DNA of 51,514 nucleotides from Phoronis australis (taxonomy: Eukaryota > Phoronida > Phoronidae). Where the stretch lies: positions 836,094 through 887,607 of the forward strand of contig NMRA01000130.1 in assembly GCA_002633005.1 (NCBI GenBank). Direction: 5' to 3'. The position numbers and the translations under genes were made by a program. This document shows, piece by piece, positions 1 to 10,834 of the stretch (positions are counted from its first letter, which is position 1; every line of letters starts with the position of its first letter). The notes beneath the pieces were generated by a model. That model did no database searches. It had not been told where the DNA came from and saw only the letters and a program-made list of their open reading frames with translations.

Positions 1-187
1 CTCAGGTGACAATTCATCACATATCCTCCAATGACAAGCCTGTATGGCTCAGGTGACAATTCATCACATATCCTCCAATGACAAGCCTGTATGGCTCAGG
101 TGACAATTCATCACATATCCTACAATGACAAGCCCTTATGGCTCCGATGATAATTCGTTACACGTCCTTCAATGACAAGCCTGTAGG
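1..187. repeat. 47-bp minisatellite, left part
   Basis: Three near-perfect direct units start at 1, 48 and 95, and a more diverged one at 142; each has the core aattcatcacatatcctcc. The array continues after an inserted element, at 448-600. No coding capacity is inferred. Confidence 0.9.
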
Positions 188-442
188 CATGCGTGCACCC
201 AGCCTTCAATATGGGGGGCTCGAATTCCTGACTTTGTGGACCTTTTGGTAACCAAAAATTTGGCGGACTAAAAAAGAAAAAAAAAACGGGAGCACCACTG
301 TGAATTACGCGTTTGCGCATGTTTAATGGACTTAGGCCTCATTTTCTCGGACTTTTTGTCTCTCAGAAGTGGACCTTTTTGCCCACTTCGCCAGATGAGG
401 GTCTCGAACGAGCTCCTCGAGCCCCCACTGGGTGCGCGCATG
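188..442. mobile_element. 255-bp TIR element (MITE-like) inserted in the minisatellite
   Basis: The ends are inverted repeats: the left begins catgcgtgcacccag and the right, reverse-complemented, begins catgcgcgcacccag; both continue to a gggggctcga block. The element is flanked by the 5-bp direct repeat gtagg (183-187 and 443-447). Removing it together with one flanking copy leaves an uninterrupted minisatellite unit, which strongly supports insertion. There is no transposase inside, so it is non-autonomous. A diverged relative is at 42554-42759. Confidence 0.8.
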
Positions 443-447
443 GTAGG

Positions 448-600
448 TCTCAGATCAAAATTCATCACACAGCATTCAATGGCAAGCCCGTATCGTATGG
501 CTTACATAGATGACAGTTCATCACATCTCCTCCAATGACAAATCCGTATGGCTTATTCAGATGACAATTCATCACTGGCATATCCTGCAATGAGTCCAAC
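448..600. repeat. 47-bp minisatellite, right part
   Basis: About three diverged units continue the array that starts at 1; each retains attcatcac and ccaatgacaa-like blocks. The last unit decays near 600. Confidence 0.75.
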
Positions 601-1167
601 CCGTATAATTTGTCAGGTATGTTATCCAAGGGAAAGTCCGAATACCCGTGGCACCTTCTTGTCTCTAAACGAGGCCCTAACATCGGTTTGATAAATGCCT
701 GCAAGAGTTAAGGGCGTAACTATGTAGTCGTGACGTGTTTAATTATAAATTGCTTGATCGTAATTGGGTTAAAGTTAGCCGGTAGGCTACTCTAACACTT
801 TCTGTGGGCCGCAGAACACTTACAGTCGTGTACCACATAAGTTGAGGCTTTACTGGAGTTTTTTGTGGAGAAGTCTGCGCACAGTGTATATTCGTAAGAT
901 GTCAGTTAAGGACCAGGGTTGGAACTCCCGAAAGTAAAGTAACACAGTTTACCCTCTCGTGCTTCAATACTGGCATCGAGTGCCCGAACTGAAACCAGGA
1001 AACCAAGTAAGTCAATGTACACATCGTTGTCGACGTATTATTTTTGCCATAGGTAGAAGTTTGTTGTTGAAAATTACGTGTCTTACATGTAGTTGGCGTC
1101 CATTTCCTAGTAAAGTAGGGCAATTTTTGTGAGTCAATCATGTATTTTCCAAAAGAAACCCCTGGTC
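601..1167. other. Non-coding, nothing recognised
   Basis: I see no exon with convincing splice sites, no RNA gene and no repeat structure. The open frames present are short and have no protein-like features. Confidence 0.5.
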
Positions 1168-1172
1168 ATATC

Positions 1173-1330
1173 CAGGGGCGGATCCAGGATTTTGAGTTAG
1201 GAGGGGCCAGGGCAGAGTATTAGCCAGGATTTTGCCCGCGTGACATTCGCACCCCCGAACTGCGAAATGGAATCTGGGAGAATTTTAGGGGGGCCATGAC
1301 CCCCTTTGCCCCCCTCTAAATCCGCCTCTG
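1173..1330. mobile_element. 158-bp GGCGGATCC-type TIR element, copy 1
   Basis: The left end is caggggcggatccagg; the right end, reverse-complemented, is cagaggcggattta. The flanks atatc (1168-1172) and gtatc (1331-1335) form a 5-bp target duplication with one mismatch. It shares about 150 bp of body with the copy at 34563-34718. It has no coding capacity and is non-autonomous. Confidence 0.85.
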
Positions 1331-1335
1331 GTATC

Positions 1336-3865
1336 AACTGAGAATAATCCCTCCTTGTAAACACCAACCACGCTTTTCTGTAGATAGGCATGTCTGCAGA
1401 AAACTTCAACTACACTCTCTAAACGGTTAATAAGTACAACGCATTTCAAAAGTCTTTACAGTGGACTGTAACTGACAGCGCGCAAAGTAGAAAAACCACC
1501 TACGGTGATGTGCCTCTACGTGTTTTTGGGCAATAGTCTGATACAAAGTGCCCGTATTTTGAGAACCAGTTTGATACCTGTTATTAAGTGGGGCACGTTA
1601 TATCAGACATTTCCTTATGTGGTACACGGGAAAAGGGTTCATCGAATATGGTTTTGAGCCGGACAGACACAACTCACTCGCCTGAATAGTTTTTTCTTCT
1701 GGAAAATTCTAATGAATTTCAAATAGGACGAGTGTGAACCAGCAGACACAACACTTTGTTGTTAAAAAGGAGATCCGAAACAACATTTCTGAAGCGAATT
1801 GCTAGCTGTTTGTGGCTATTGAAAAATCAGGTGGTGTCATTTTCTTATACAATTACGAAACTAGTACACTTGTGAAGGACCCAGCAGGAGCTCAATTTGG
1901 AACGTGAGTTAAACGAAGGGGCTACCCAACCTGGTACAGTTCAGTAACGCTAGGATGTACGCTTGGACATTGCTAAAAATTCTGGTCAAAATCACGTCTT
2001 CTCATTTAAAATACATGTACAGTGTACATGTACATGGCAATATTTGAAGTAGTCTCGCAGTCTTGCTTTTAGCGAGGTACTAGCGTTACTGTAATATACC
2101 CTGGTCTGAAAATGCAAAATGTCTGGGAGTGACGTTGTGAAAATATTTTATTTCAACCGCTTGCCTCAAAGAATACAGTGAAAATATCGTCAGTCACGAA
2201 CTAACAAAAAATATTTGACCGTGGGAGCCAACACTGAAATAATTTATCAACGTACAGAAAAACAACGGGTGTTGCCATGAAAAATGGCATCAGTTCAATC
2301 CACCGGGCCGAGACATGTTAGCCATCAGAAGTAAAAATCCTACATATTGGTTTGACCAACTCAGTCTTGCAGATTCGACTCTCTGTTTACAGTATAAGTG
2401 TCATAGTCCACGTTTAATTACTGTCAGTTCCTTGCCTTTGTCCATGTCTTGATCTTCTCATAAATAAACCCTCTGTCGTAACAGAGCTCGGTTCTTTTTT
2501 CTGATACATCACTCAGAACAGTCGGCCCATTAACCAGTTTCTTGCATCTTGTTTCCGCATTCACTTATTATGTAATTTCACAGAGCTGACACGTGACCGA
2601 GTGGCTGAATGCCTATTGGTCATAACATGAATCAGTCACTTTCACTGAGCAGATATTTTCACTGAGCAGACAAGTAATTGAGTGAGCGATTTCCTCTTGG
2701 TCACAAAATGAACCGATCACGGTATTTTCTACTTAAAGTGAATGAAGAAACAAAGTGAGGGAAAATCATCGTTGAGCCGACTGCGTCACTTATCGTTCAA
2801 GAAAATAAAAAAAAAATAGCATAGCTATCTAGACTTATGGAATCAACAAAGCAATTCACACATAGAAAAAAACATAAAAATTTTCAACCACCTAATGAAC
2901 CTCTAGTCAATTAGTGCTTTCGAGACTAGACTTGAGTAATAATAAGGCGATTAGTTCAGCATTAGATGAGATGCATTCTGCCACGCGTCAGTTTCCCCGG
3001 CGTTATCTGTAGGACATTTGCTGTGGGGTCCGCAAGATTTTTTTTATCACGGGGGAGACTGAATATTGCTGCAGAGGCAAAGGGCATCCTGCGTTCTAGA
3101 CGCATTTTTGATCACGACTCGAATGTAAGCATGTCGCTGTAAACGCCACTTGACACATATTTCAGACACAAACCAGAAAATTGCATTCTGTTACCCGACA
3201 TCTAAACGATGAGGGCGTAGGAAGTAAGTGAACAAACTAATGTGGATGTCCTCGTGAGAAAAATAATGCACACATTACAATTGAACTTAAGCTGGCTTCT
3301 GCGTGTAGCCTACATGTACACGCACAAGTGCGTTCGAATATCCAGACTCGTCTTCTCTGATGAAGCCAATAAAGACGAATCCATACGTTTTGTGCTGTGA
3401 AAGAGAATAGGATTCGGTTAGCTTCTTTTACAAATATTTATTTTGTTTAGCATGCTACTAGATAATCGATGGCTAATCCTTACAGAGTGCGTTGATGCGA
3501 CGGACTAAAGCCACCGTGAGGTGTTGGTCGATACCAGGTGAAAGAGCGGGGAATACCTGGGGGTTAGAGCATGCGCGTAGGTATCAAAATATCGATTTAG
3601 GTTAGAATACCTGTTTTGAAAATGTCGAATTTACCTATCACGTCTTATTGGTTTGCACTCGTGAAACAAAAGAAGATACCGACCAAAGCATAATTAATTA
3701 ATCCGATGTGAAAGCTGATGTTTCGCTTGCAGACTATAGCTGATGGCAAACTAGTGGTGATATCGCAGGAAATCCTGCGTGAACACGTGAAGAGGCTGGG
3801 TGGCATGGGAAGAGGCAGAGAGATAAGGAATCAGTTGCTCTGCGGATATCTCTAGCACAACACAG
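1336..3865. other. Non-coding; one imperfect direct repeat
   Basis: No gene is recognised. At about 2588-2645 and 2670-2722 there are two imperfect direct copies of a ~55-bp segment (acgtgaccgagtggctga-like, ending in a tcac block), separated by a doubled ttttcactgagcaga. A tacatgtaca palindromic run lies at about 2010-2036. Confidence 0.45.
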
Positions 3866-3973
3866 ATTGCACGTCGGTTTGTTCGCGCGGTGTAAGGCGT
3901 TGTACTGGAGTACTGTGTGAAGTTGAGAGTTCTTATTACTGCCACTGCGAGGATTACAACGGTTCTAGCCATC
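3866..3973 (+). CDS. Candidate cysteine-rich (EGF-like?) exon
   Basis: A phase 1-1 exon candidate of 108 nt. The acceptor is acaacacag before 3866 and the donor is the strong C|GTAAGG at 3974. It would encode 35 residues with six cysteines: C-TSV-C-SRGVRR-C-TGVL-C-EVESSYY-C-H-C-EDYNG. The Y-C-H-C-x-D-Y-N-G end resembles the C4-x-C5 end of an EGF-like module, and phase 1-1 is usual for extracellular modules. Against it: the polypyrimidine tract is mediocre, a TAG lies just upstream in the same frame (as expected if that is intron), and no signal-peptide exon was found. It could be chance. The second candidate exon at 4074-4132 is in compatible phase. Confidence 0.28.
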
Positions 3974-4073
3974 GTAAGGACACTTCCAGGTGCTGCAACA
4001 TGGTGGCTTGGGCAAGGACTTTCTCTGTCGCACATGATAAACACAATCTTTGTCGTAGTAAACCATTATATCG

Positions 4074-4132
4074 CAGTTTTTGGTGAAGGGAGCAATGATA
4101 TGAGTCTTCTCCATGTCGCCTTTATAGTAAAT
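4074..4132 (+). CDS. Candidate small exon with tandem donors
   Basis: The acceptor tatatcgcag ends at 4073 and the donor is G|GTAAGTGTG at 4133. A second GTAAGTATA donor follows 24 nt downstream in the same phase, and a third GTAAGTATG lies near 4171. The phase is 1-1, matching the exon candidate at 3866-3973 across a 100-nt intron. It would encode about 19 residues (FGEGSNDMSLLHVAF, then IVN). I do not recognise the family, and the exon is too short to be convincing alone. Confidence 0.22.
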
Positions 4133-4179
4133 GGTAAGTGTGCTGTACCTAATGGTAAGTATAACTAAGAGTAAGTATG

Positions 4180-5805
4180 TTGTAACTAGTTGTATGGCTA
4201 TTCAATAATTATACTGATAATCTTCAATAGCGACAATTTCACAAAAAGCGATACAAGTAAGGGTCGTAACATCGTATTTGACCACGAGTCGCATCTGAAG
4301 TTACACAACTCTATTGGCGGCATCAGTCGACTCTAAATAATACAAAATATTGTTGCCACTACGCTGTAACCGTGGTTAGTATTAGCGTAACCATTGTCGA
4401 CAAAATAAATAAACGAGCACTTAACGGTCTTACCCGTTACATAGAATTCTGAGCAAGGCGCAGATCCAAACAGCTTGCACAGCATGCGTGCCATCGCGCG
4501 TGCGCAAAATTGCTTTTTAATAAGTTGAAGTTGGAGAGGAACCTGACGACCAGTAATGTTTTATTTTTTATGCAAATTTGCAGCAGAACTGTACAATAGT
4601 ACTGAAATTCCTAAATTTAATTTAATTCATAATAGCAACTCGTCAGGGAATGACTACGACTTCTAGAGACGTGGTTTCGAAAAGCTGTACTGTGTCAATC
4701 GTTGGTATACGTTTTTGTGAATTATTGTCTTTAAGCGCTTGTAAAATGTACACGTACAGTAGGTCTCCCTACCGATTTTCTATTAGCTAAGACCAGTTCA
4801 AAGCCTGGGAAAATATGTTATGACACTAAGTAAGCCTTTCTGGAAATGCCACAGAATGTACATGACAGTGCAAAATAAGGTGTCGAAAGTGAGTACATTG
4901 TCCCTAGTCGCTTTAAATGGTGTTGCCTATGAGTTGTCTCCGCCTCACGAAAGACGATCAATCTAGTCATAGCATATCAACTGCCGTAAGTTTGCTTTGT
5001 AGCTGCTCTTTTAATCTCATTACGAAAAGAGGTCAACTTAACTTCCAGTCGCAACGTTTCATTCTCATAAACTGCCACGCAGCACCGCGTTTGCATCTGT
5101 CTTAACTACCAGTGACTGGGAGCACGACTTCTGATTGTTTGGAGCGGTTCATCAACGTGTTTGAGTGGCTGTAACCGATGTAGACGTCATGTCTACTGCC
5201 CAACGTTGACACACGCTGTCTGTGTTCCAGCCTCTCATCTCCCATAGATCTGGACAGTGACCACCGTCTTTAGCTTGCAAGTGGGCCCTAGACCACTATT
5301 TCGTGTCGGCGTGTAGTTCAATTAGAAACAGTGGTCACTGTCTACCAGAGATCCTGGCCTTGGGCCTTATGAGTCGGTAACATTACAATTAGTACAAGCT
5401 GCATGCATGTGAGCATGGTTTTTTACGTTATCTTTGCTAAAGTAGCACACGTAACTACCCACCTGTGCTCATCTAGCGGTGACTTAATACCATAGTTAAA
5501 TGCCCGCAATTAAAGTGGTGTTGAACTCGAAAAATAGTCAAAAATATCCTTTAAACAATTCCTGGCGAAAGCATCGTCTCGCAACGTCTAGCACTCAGTA
5601 ATTCACTTTCCCTTGTAATGTAATTTCCAGAAAAAAACACAAAATTCATAAGTTTTGAAATACTCGCGAAGGCAAAACTCTGTGGTTACCCCACTTATGA
5701 TAAATATGCGAATGTGCCCACTTTCAGTTGATTGAAGTCGCTTGAGGTCAAAGTTTACATTTTCCATGACACGGAAATGTGCTACGTCTATGTCTTACCG
5801 GTGTA
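4180..5805. other. Non-coding; one inverted repeat
   Basis: No gene is recognised. The only structure noted is an imperfect inverted repeat whose arms lie at 5246-5264 (agatctggacagtgaccac) and 5331-5352, sharing acagtgaccac plus an agatc block. It may be a degraded short TIR element. Confidence 0.4.
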
Positions 5806-5941
5806 GTGGTAAAATTCGAGGTAAGTAGGCGCCAAAAGCTCACCGTATCCCTTTGAGCACTGAACGTAACTTACGGAGAGTAGGCGCCACGTTCAAATGC
5901 CAAAAGGTGGTTGGCTGCGCCTACGTGCGCCTACGCCCCAC
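5806..5941. mobile_element. 136-bp TA-flanked MITE, copy 1
   Basis: The element starts gtggtaaaattcgagg and ends ctacgccccac; both termini carry taggcgc/gcgccta blocks in inverted orientation. TA dinucleotides flank both sides (5804-5805, 5942-5943). An equally long relative is at 14230-14365, with clear body identity (for example caaaaggtggttggctgcgc). Non-autonomous. Confidence 0.7.
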
Positions 5942-6404
5942 TATAGCACTGCTGTCCCCATTTTCAACCCGATTTGTTACGACTGTTGCGTACAACTGAC
6001 TTACTCAACGTCTTTCATATTAACAAGTAACATTTAAAACAAATCTTTTTCAAATGTTTAATTATTGCAATGGAAGACACGGAAAGTAAGGAATAGTACT
6101 TTCTATCAACGCATGTTGCTATGTAAGGCATGGCCTCTTATTTTGATTAGCCATTTCATCAATTCAGGAAGCACATAATAATAATTACTTGCGCATAAAG
6201 CTGCATGCGCGTTAACTAAAAGGACATTTTAGGCATTACAGTCGAACACGCATTTTAGGGTAATTGTTTAGATGGGAAAGACTTGCTGGAACTAAGCTGG
6301 CTTGGACCAGGGTCATAAAACATCAAAATCCGTTGTATCCTGAATTTATCGCCAATTCTCGCCGTTGTCCGACAAACATTCGCTTAAATCAAGTTGGGTG
6401 GTGA

Positions 6405-6600
6405 TAATGATGAACAACGTGATGACGATGATGATGACGAAGATAATGATGATGATGATGATGATGATGGTGATGATAGTGGTGGTGGTGGTGGTGATGG
6501 CGGTGGCGGTGACGATGACTGTGACGATGACGATGGCGATGGCGATGGTGATGATAATGATGATGATGATGACGGTAATTATGGCGATGACGATGGTCAT
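6405..6600. repeat. GAT/GGT trinucleotide microsatellite
   Basis: Degenerate GAT, GGT and GGC triplets run almost without break. The long open frames (poly-Asp/Gly one way, poly-Ile/Thr the other) are by-products of the triplet periodicity and not evidence for a gene. Confidence 0.9.
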
Positions 6601-6605
6601 ATTGA

Positions 6606-8137
6606 CAATTTGTAAGATCAGATCCTGTCTCAAAGTATTTCAGATATTGATCAAATTATTCAGGGCCGGGTTCTAGCATTTTAATCAGTTCAACACAGCT
6701 GGCTACAAAACACAAGGTGTGTTATTTTAAATCATGGTACTTTGACGGACTTTGCAATCATCATTTATTAGCTATGTTGTCGTGCAGGTCACAAACTAAC
6801 CTCACCAAACCGTATTATTACTCAATCGTTTCAATCTACCGGTTCAACCGGGGGGGGGGGGGGGGNCAAATGACGCGACTTTGGGAGAGGTGCCTTCAAA
6901 AATAGGATTTTTTGGATTTCATGGGCAAACTTAATGATAATTTTGAAAACTGCAACAGCTTTTTGGCGATATCATCTTAAACACTTATATTAAAGAAAAT
7001 TTGATCAAGTTATCGATGCCATTGTTTGGCTGTGAATGTAAGTTTTTGCTGAGAAGACATGGTCACGTGACCCACTCAATGGCAGTTAGTATGGAGTCGC
7101 AAATTCAATTTAATTCAATGCAGACAAATACATGTCTAAACTTTTATTGAGTTCACTTTTATAATTTTACAGATATTTGCCTGAGTGGCGCACATTTGCC
7201 GATAAAGAGCTATGATAACATTAATCCAATTCTAGTAGGAATCCAATGCGGCTCTTCTAAGTAACGAAAAACAATTGTTTAACGTTTAAAAACTGAGTCG
7301 CAGCTTAGATTTCGTATTCTCGCAGCAATCTCTTATTACGTTATGAACATTCCCAAACATTTAACAGTCCTACGAAGACTGCCGTGCTGGTCAACAGCGG
7401 CATGTGGCTGTTAACACAAAGTCACTAATCCTCGTGAGGTTGATTATAGATGTTACCAAGGATGGTTGTGGTTTAAAATGAAATTATAGGTTACGGTTGC
7501 TAGATACTAAGCAATCATTGACGTTAGCCTAATACTTACAGGTAGACGATTTAGAAGTGATAGTGCAAATTAAAGGTGCGTGGTGATTGTGGAACTTATA
7601 GGCTGCAGTGTGGTATCGTTATTAAATTGCTCACTCTTGGAAATATGCCACAACTCGCCCAAGCAACAACTTGCACCTCACCAAAATTCCTTCAAAACAT
7701 TGATGCTGTCACTTTCTTGTTACCAGGACTTTATATCCGTGTAAGCAGACCTTCTACAAAAGGCTTCATGAAACTGATGCATTAAATCAAAAACTGTTTT
7801 GAATTTGGTCAGGAACCATACTGAATCTCCATCTGCCGGTGTGTCAGGGAATCATAATGAATCTCCATCTACCGGTGTGTCTATTACAAAAGTCAAGATT
7901 TTCGTGAGTGCGTTCAGATGCATGCACTATTTACTTACGGTAATATCTCTAGAAAATTTGAGTGATCTTGCCAAACTGTCAAGGGGTTATACAGGTGCAC
8001 TCCCGTTCATATTAAAGCATAACTTGAATATATAATTTCTCTCGGAAACAAGTTACTGTACAAAAGTAGTCTTACACTGCTTCTTACTCAGGTGACGGAG
8101 GATTTTCGGGTTATTGACAGTTTGTTTTTTTCTACAG
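6606..8137. other. Mostly non-coding; poly-G tract
   Basis: A run of 16 G at 6850-6865 ends at an N (6866), probably a sequencing or assembly stop. At 7811-7882 there is a two-copy ~36-bp direct repeat sharing tgaatctccatct and ccggtgtgtc. No gene is recognised. Confidence 0.5.
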
Positions 8138-8292
8138 ACGTATCTCTTAAAACTTTAGTTCACAGTGTGACTCTGAAATCCCAAAGGTGTCAAAGGTTGA
8201 CGAAGGACAGCTACGAGCTATTTTCAGAATCGAAGATGTGTCGCAAAGTTGTTACAGACAACGGGCACTCCGTAGACGACACGTTTAATTAG
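8138..8292 (+). CDS. Candidate terminal exon, unknown product
   Basis: An excellent acceptor (tttgttttttttctacag-like polypyrimidine tract ending at 8137) is followed by a 155-nt stretch that is open in phase 1 to a TAG at 8290-8292. It would encode about 50 residues with K/S/T-rich, protein-like composition (VSLKTLVHSVTLKSQRCQR near the start, SVDDTFN at the end). No upstream exon was identified and no family is recognised. It may be a chance acceptor in intergenic DNA. Confidence 0.22.
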
Positions 8293-8556
8293 GGAGTTTT
8301 GGCTGCACGATTTACGCCAGCGTGAACGCGTGATGTCAAGGGATTTTAACACACTTACCACGGATGCATCCGCGTAGCAGGCACTGTTGTTCGCAGTAAG
8401 TGTGCCTAATGTTGCTGAAGTTCTGGTTCGATGGTGATTTAGAGTGTTTTGTGTTGTAAGTTTTTCCGGTCAGTGATAAAAGTGCGTTTACACCCGCTTA
8501 GTTTGGGCTGTAATAGATTTCTGCGGTCAATATTTTAAAATAGCCGCAATAATCTG

Positions 8557-10833
8557 AGACCGAGAGCTATCTCAAGCTTATGAGAGTGCACCGGTATGCA
8601 CGCAATATTTAAGGCAATTCAAACCAACCCTGCTTAGAATCCCTTGCGTAAGAATCAAGATGGGGTTCCTGAATAGTAGTTATAGTTGAAATTGTTAAAA
8701 CCTGTTACGTGCACTACAGTGAGATATCAATTACTTTGGGACCCGTAGTTTTTATTATTACCGCACTTGTGTAGTAGCGCTTTCTTAGGCAAAAGACGTG
8801 TTGTCAACATCAAGCACCATTTGAAGAAAAACAACTTTACATGTTACGAATGGGGGACTACTACTGACAACTTCTGAACATGCTGTGGCGTACTGAACAG
8901 ACGTACTGTAAGTTTCATCGTCATCTGTACGGTAGGAAGGTATATGTATAACTCTAAAGCTCAACTTAAGAAAAAAGACATTCTTATGAGCTTTCCCAGC
9001 ACCCGTACTAATGCAACGTAAACTGTGCATTTTCTATCATAATTAAACTCTCAAGCCTGCCAACAACATGGGGGTCGATCTGAATTGTCGCTGTTAAGGA
9101 ATCGACTGTACTCGTGTAAGCCTTTCAATCACGTGACTTTGCCGATAATCACACCGTCACCTCAACGTACTGTTAACTGCCTAACGTTTTCTTTAAGTTT
9201 ATTAAGAAAAAATTAATATTCAATAATTGCTATAAAGCCCCGAAAGCACTATAAAGCACCATATGACGAAATCGTCACGTGATTACAAAATGTCTCAGTT
9301 TGCAATCTCCGGAGTTTGAGTGAAAATCGACTAATAGTTGATGACTCAGGATAACCCGATGCTAAATAAACCCATTGGTCAATAGTCTATTTTTCACAGC
9401 AAAACTCCCAAGTGCTAATTTCCAGTGATTGTCGGCCCGCAATGTTCCAATGTCGACTGATGTTTGTTTGACCCGACTTATTGCTTTTATTCCTAGAATC
9501 AAAAATCAAATTTTAGACACAAGTTGCAAGTAAACTTGCATCGCGCGTTTTTAAGTTTATAAACGGAACCCAAAATGACAATTTTAACAATTTTATCTGA
9601 TGCATTCAATTGACGAAGTTGGCAGCACGAGCATTCGTGACATCTATTGACGGTCTGCAAAAACGTTTAGTTGGCTTAAAAATTATCCACGTCGCACCTG
9701 CAGTTGTGCGACATTGTTACTCAAGAATTTCCTTTAACACGAAGCATCAGACTAATGGAACGTGGTTTAACGTTTCTTGCGTAGTGATATCTATGAACCT
9801 ATGTCTGCGCCATCAACATGAAGGGGTTACATATACCTCTATCTAATGTTCAAGGCTATCAATTCAAACCAGTTGAATAAATAAAACAACTTATTGAGTA
9901 ATAAGAACACGAATCTCTTTGTTTGTCTTTGAGTTTCATCAATTCATGGCTAACAAAGGTTTTTTTATTAAAATAATTCACAAATAATTTCTTCTACCGG
10001 AAGTGTGTTCATAAAAACGCGTGATGTTGTTATTATATGCAGTAACACAGCCTGAGGTCCAGATCGTGTGCCATCCTGGAATCCAGAACGAGGCTAGGGT
10101 GGTCAGTTGGCAGAGATTCCATTTACATTCTGTTTTATTCTCCAGAACTAAACATTCTCACAGTTTATGAGATGTTACACTGGCAATAGGCATCGTACGT
10201 ACGAGTCCAAACGTGAGCACGGGCAGGCGAATTTCTAAAACGTCAATAACCAGTTTTGGAATCGCCTCTGATGTCGAATGAATTTAATGACTTGCGTCAT
10301 GTGATAACAGCGAAGTCTCTGCGCTAAACTGTATACTTCAAAGCGACTTTAGCAGGGAACACGATAAACACACGTTGCGATTTTGAGAATGACATAAAAG
10401 TAGATATAGTGTTTTGTCTATACTATATGTATCTGCTTTTACAGTATATGTACGTGTACAATTGCAATTAAAGGAGCGCTGCTTCGCCACAATGTTTATT
10501 ACTGCAAAACAGCTTATTTCTATAAAACTGTAATGCGATTAAAATTACGCACGACGATTTTAGCACCAGAAAGCAAATTAACTCATAAACTGGAGTACAC
10601 GTTAGCATCCATTATTTCCTGTTCATGAAAAATTAGCTTGGTCGTCGCTTTGAACACTTTCAACGGCAAATTTAGTACGAATCCCTACTTCCCAGTGCCA
10701 ATTAATTCTGAGGAAAATCATAAAATCCGGCTCATTTACTAAAACAACTCTAAAATCATTGTTTGTCAACTTATTTCAATGAAACTTAAGTAAGTTGTTC
10801 AAGACCCAACATCGCTTAAAAGTCTGTAACAAG
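8557..10833. repeat. ~2.28-kb direct repeat, copy 1
   Basis: Copy 1 begins agaccgagagctatctcaag and ends ctgtaacaag immediately before the N at 10834. It is about 98-99% identical to 10835-13112, with scattered SNPs and 1-bp indels mostly in the first 1.3 kb. I find no gene in it. A short minus-strand open frame at 8785-9030 is frameshifted by a 1-bp insertion in copy 2, which argues against coding. Confidence 0.95.
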
Positions 10834-10834
10834 N

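Noticed and set aside
1-600. CRISPR-like array at the left end
   Set aside because: The whole 47-bp unit repeats, with no variable spacers; it is a minisatellite interrupted by a TIR element.
6394-6615. Open frames of poly-Asp/Gly (plus) and poly-Ile/Thr (minus)
   Set aside because: They are translations of a GAT/GGT trinucleotide microsatellite; open in several frames on both strands and without other protein features.
8785-9030. 81-codon minus-strand frame in the duplicated segment
   Set aside because: The second copy has a 1-bp insertion that shortens it, and there is no recognisable domain or splice context.
9610-9846. 78-codon plus-strand frame in the duplicated segment
   Set aside because: It has a non-ATG start, no domain, and substitutions between copies that do not favour silent sites.
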